NCBI GenBank assembly: GCA_947175285.1
Contig: CAMWMM010000205.1
Location: 1-8,165, forward strand
Direction of reading: 5' to 3'
Source of the DNA: an uncultured Lachnospiraceae bacterium
GTDB lineage: Bacteria; Bacillota_A; Clostridia; Lachnospirales; Lachnospiraceae
Length of the DNA: 8,165 nucleotides
Shown here: one piece after another, positions 6,522-8,165 of the stretch
How the letters are laid out: every line of letters begins with the position of its first letter
Position numbering within the stretch: the stretch's first letter is position 1
Program-made: the position numbers and the translations under genes
The notes under the pieces: generated by a model
Seen by the model: only the letters and a program-made list of their open reading frames with translations
What the model was told of the DNA's origin: nothing
The model's database searches: none

Positions 6522-7901
6522 ATGGGGAAGAGTTTGTTTATTGCAGAAAAGCCCAGTGTCGCAAAGGAGTTTGCAAAGGCTTTAAAATACCGTATGAGTC
6601 AAAGAGACGGCTATATGGAGTCTGATGAGGCGGTGGTGACATGGTGCGTAGGGCATCTTGTCACAATGAGTTATCCGGAAGCATATGATGAAAAGTATAA
6701 AAAATGGTCTTTGGATACGATTCCTTTTATACCGGAGGAATTCAAGTATGAAGTAATAGATAATGTGAAAAAGCAGTTCAGGATTGTGAGCGGACTGCTC
6801 CTCCGCGAAGATGTGGAAACCATATATGTCTGCACCGACTCCGGACGTGAGGGAGAGTACATATACAGACTGGTGGAACAGCAGGCGCATGTAACCGGTA
6901 AGGTTCGTAAGAGGGTATGGATTGATTCCCAGACTGAGGAAGAGATTTTACGCGGTATCAAAGAGGCAAAGGATTTGTCGGATTATGACAATTTAAGTGA
7001 TGCAGCTTATCTTCGTGCCAAAGAGGATTATTTGATGGGTATCAATTTTTCCCGTGCACTGACGTTAAAGTACAGTAATCCTGTAAAATCCTATTTAAAG
7101 GCGGACAGGGCAGTGATATCCGTAGGCAGAGTGATGACCTGTGTGCTGGGAATGGTGGTAAACAGAGAACGGGAAATCCGTGATTTTGTGAAAATCCCTT
7201 TTTACCGTGTGATGGCGGAACTTAATATTGAGGGGAAAAAGTGCGACTGCGAATGGAAAGCGGTAGAAGGTTCCCGTTATTTTGCTTCCCCGCTTCTTTA
7301 TAAAGAAAACGGTTTTCTTGAAAAGAAATCAGCGGAAGAACTGATTCGGTTTTTATCGGAGGAGCCTGTAGCGTCTCCGGTGCTTCACAGCATGGAAAAA
7401 AAGAAAGAAACGAAGAATCCGCCGCTTTTATATAATCTTGCCGAACTGCAGAACGACTGTTCCCGGTTATTTAAAATCAGTCCGGATGAAACATTGCGGA
7501 TTGCACAGGAATTATATGAAAAAAAACTGACTACGTATCCGAGAACAGATGCAAGAGTGTTATCTTCGGCAGTAGCAAAGGAAATTTCAAAAAATATAGG
7601 CGGACTGAAAAACTATGACGTTGTCCGGGAATTTGCGGAAGAAGTTCTTGCAAACGGCAGTTATAAAAATATTGCAAAAACCAGATATGTCAATGATAAA
7701 CAGATTACGGACCATTACGCAATCATCCCGACCGGACAGGGGCTTCATGCGCTGGGGAATCTGAATCCGACGGCACTTAAAGTATATGAATGTATTGCCA
7801 GAAGATTTTTAAGTATTTTTTATCCGGCGGCGGTTTATCAGAAAATCAGTCTGAGAGTGGAAATAAAGGAGAAAGTTTCTTTTCCAATTTTAAAGTGTTA
7901 G
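6522..7901 (+). CDS. topB: DNA topoisomerase III, N-terminal part ending at a frameshift
   Basis: A type IA topoisomerase that passes single DNA strands through a transient 5'-phosphotyrosine break. The uninterrupted frame gives 459 residues, well short of the roughly 700 usual for the family. TOPRIM opens with FIAEKPSVA (Glu9) and has TDSGREGE (105-112), where the second Asp of the topo I DxDxE motif is Gly, as is common in Firmicute TopB. GHLV and YKKWSLDTIPFIPEEF follow family style. The catalytic tyrosine is Tyr339 in TTYPRTDAR, and DHYAIIPTG (from 397) is also conserved. Native sense runs to about residue 449 (AAG 7866-7868); the last ten residues (EKVSFPILKC) are out of frame, and TAG at 7899 ends it. 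ATG 6522 is the only ATG after the in-frame TAA at 6501; GAGG lies four bases upstream, a slightly short spacing. Confidence 0.9.
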   Translation: MGKSLFIAEKPSVAKEFAKALKYRMSQRDGYMESDEAVVTWCVGHLVTMSYPEAYDEKYKKWSLDTIPFIPEEFKYEVIDNVKKQFRIVSGLLLREDVETIYVCTDSGREGEYIYRLVEQQAHVTGKVRKRVWIDSQTEEEILRGIKEAKDLSDYDNLSDAAYLRAKEDYLMGINFSRALTLKYSNPVKSYLKADRAVISVGRVMTCVLGMVVNREREIRDFVKIPFYRVMAELNIEGKKCDCEWKAVEGSRYFASPLLYKENGFLEKKSAEELIRFLSEEPVASPVLHSMEKKKETKNPPLLYNLAELQNDCSRLFKISPDETLRIAQELYEKKLTTYPRTDARVLSSAVAKEISKNIGGLKNYDVVREFAEEVLANGSYKNIAKTRYVNDKQITDHYAIIPTGQGLHALGNLNPTALKVYECIARRFLSIFYPAAVYQKISLRVEIKEKVSFPILKC

Positions 7902-8165
7902 CGGAAAGCGGTTATTTAAAGGCAGCGCAATATTCTTTTGCAAAAAAGAAAACGGAAAAGAGTACGGAAGATGAGAAAAAAGAAACTGAGGCAGAGAGCG
8001 GACAGCAGGAAGAGGACTGTGACGTTTCGTTTATGGAGGCGTTAAAAAAGTTAAAAAAAGGAACCACACTTCCTCTTCAGGCATATTCCATAAAAGAGGG
8101 TGATACCTCTCCGCCGAAACGATACAATTCAGGCACCATGATTTTGACAATGGAGAATGCAGGAC
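7868..8165 (+). pseudogene. topB: Continuation of topoisomerase III in the -1 frame, cut by window edge
   Basis: From GGA 7868 the -1 frame is open for 99 codons to the edge. It resumes the topoisomerase III sense at once: GESFFSNFKVLAESGYLKAA, then a charged linker rich in Lys and Glu (about 7940-8024), then LPLQAYSIKEGDTSPPKRYN and SGTMILTMENAG, the conserved segment that precedes the C-terminal part of the enzyme. One extra A in the A-run at 7865-7867 would join both parts (EIK-GESFF). There is no good start codon of its own: the nearest, GTG 7895, is 23 bases after AAAGGAG at 7865-7871. It is most simply the 3' half of the same gene after a one-base loss, by mutation or by sequencing error. 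The remaining part lies beyond the window. Confidence 0.85.

Noticed and set aside
1..8165. Mobile elements, tRNA or rRNA genes, CRISPR arrays
   Set aside because: No transposase, terminal repeats, direct-repeat array or structured RNA gene was recognised; intergenic space is small and otherwise accounted for.

Overview
The window looks like chromosomal DNA of a low-to-moderate-GC Firmicute, most likely a clostridium of the Lachnospiraceae type. This rests on protein style, AT-rich intergenic DNA, strong AGGAGG-like ribosome binding sites, a TTGAAA-N17-TGnTATCAT promoter, and an archaeal/fungal-type aspartate-semialdehyde dehydrogenase. No database search was possible, so the taxonomic call is an inference.

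Layout. Positions 1-612 (minus strand) hold the first 204 codons of an ABC transporter ATPase of the nitrate/taurine/thiamine-precursor type; the gene runs off the left edge. Positions 613-800 are a divergent intergenic region with a terminator-shaped hairpin, a near-palindromic 9-bp inverted repeat that could be an operator, and a good promoter for argH. A plus-strand series of five genes fills the rest: argH (801-2204), asd (2209-3294), a cytosolic PAS-GGDEF-EAL protein (about 3344-5083), an ATPase_2/DUF234-type P-loop ATPase (5106-6479), and a topoisomerase III gene (from 6522) that runs off the right edge.

The gaps between the plus-strand genes are 4, 49, 22 and 42 bases, with no terminator seen between them. 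They could form one long transcript, although only argH-asd looks tightly coupled. argH completes arginine synthesis and asd opens the branch of the aspartate family (lysine, diaminopimelate, methionine, threonine). The last three genes concern c-di-GMP turnover, an ATPase of unknown role, and DNA topology. Their functional link to the biosynthetic genes is not evident.

The most notable points are as follows. (1) The topoisomerase III frame is broken at about 7866-7868: the coding sense continues without stops in the -1 frame to the window edge. (2) The GGDEF motif of the c-di-GMP protein is replaced by NSDIY while all EAL catalytic motifs are intact, so it is probably a dedicated phosphodiesterase. 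(3) The DUF234-like C-terminus of the ATPase has lost the nuclease-type E-x-K residues. (4) Two unexplained inverted repeats lie between the divergent genes. I did not find a clear case for a wholly new multi-gene system; the ATPase is the least characterised component.
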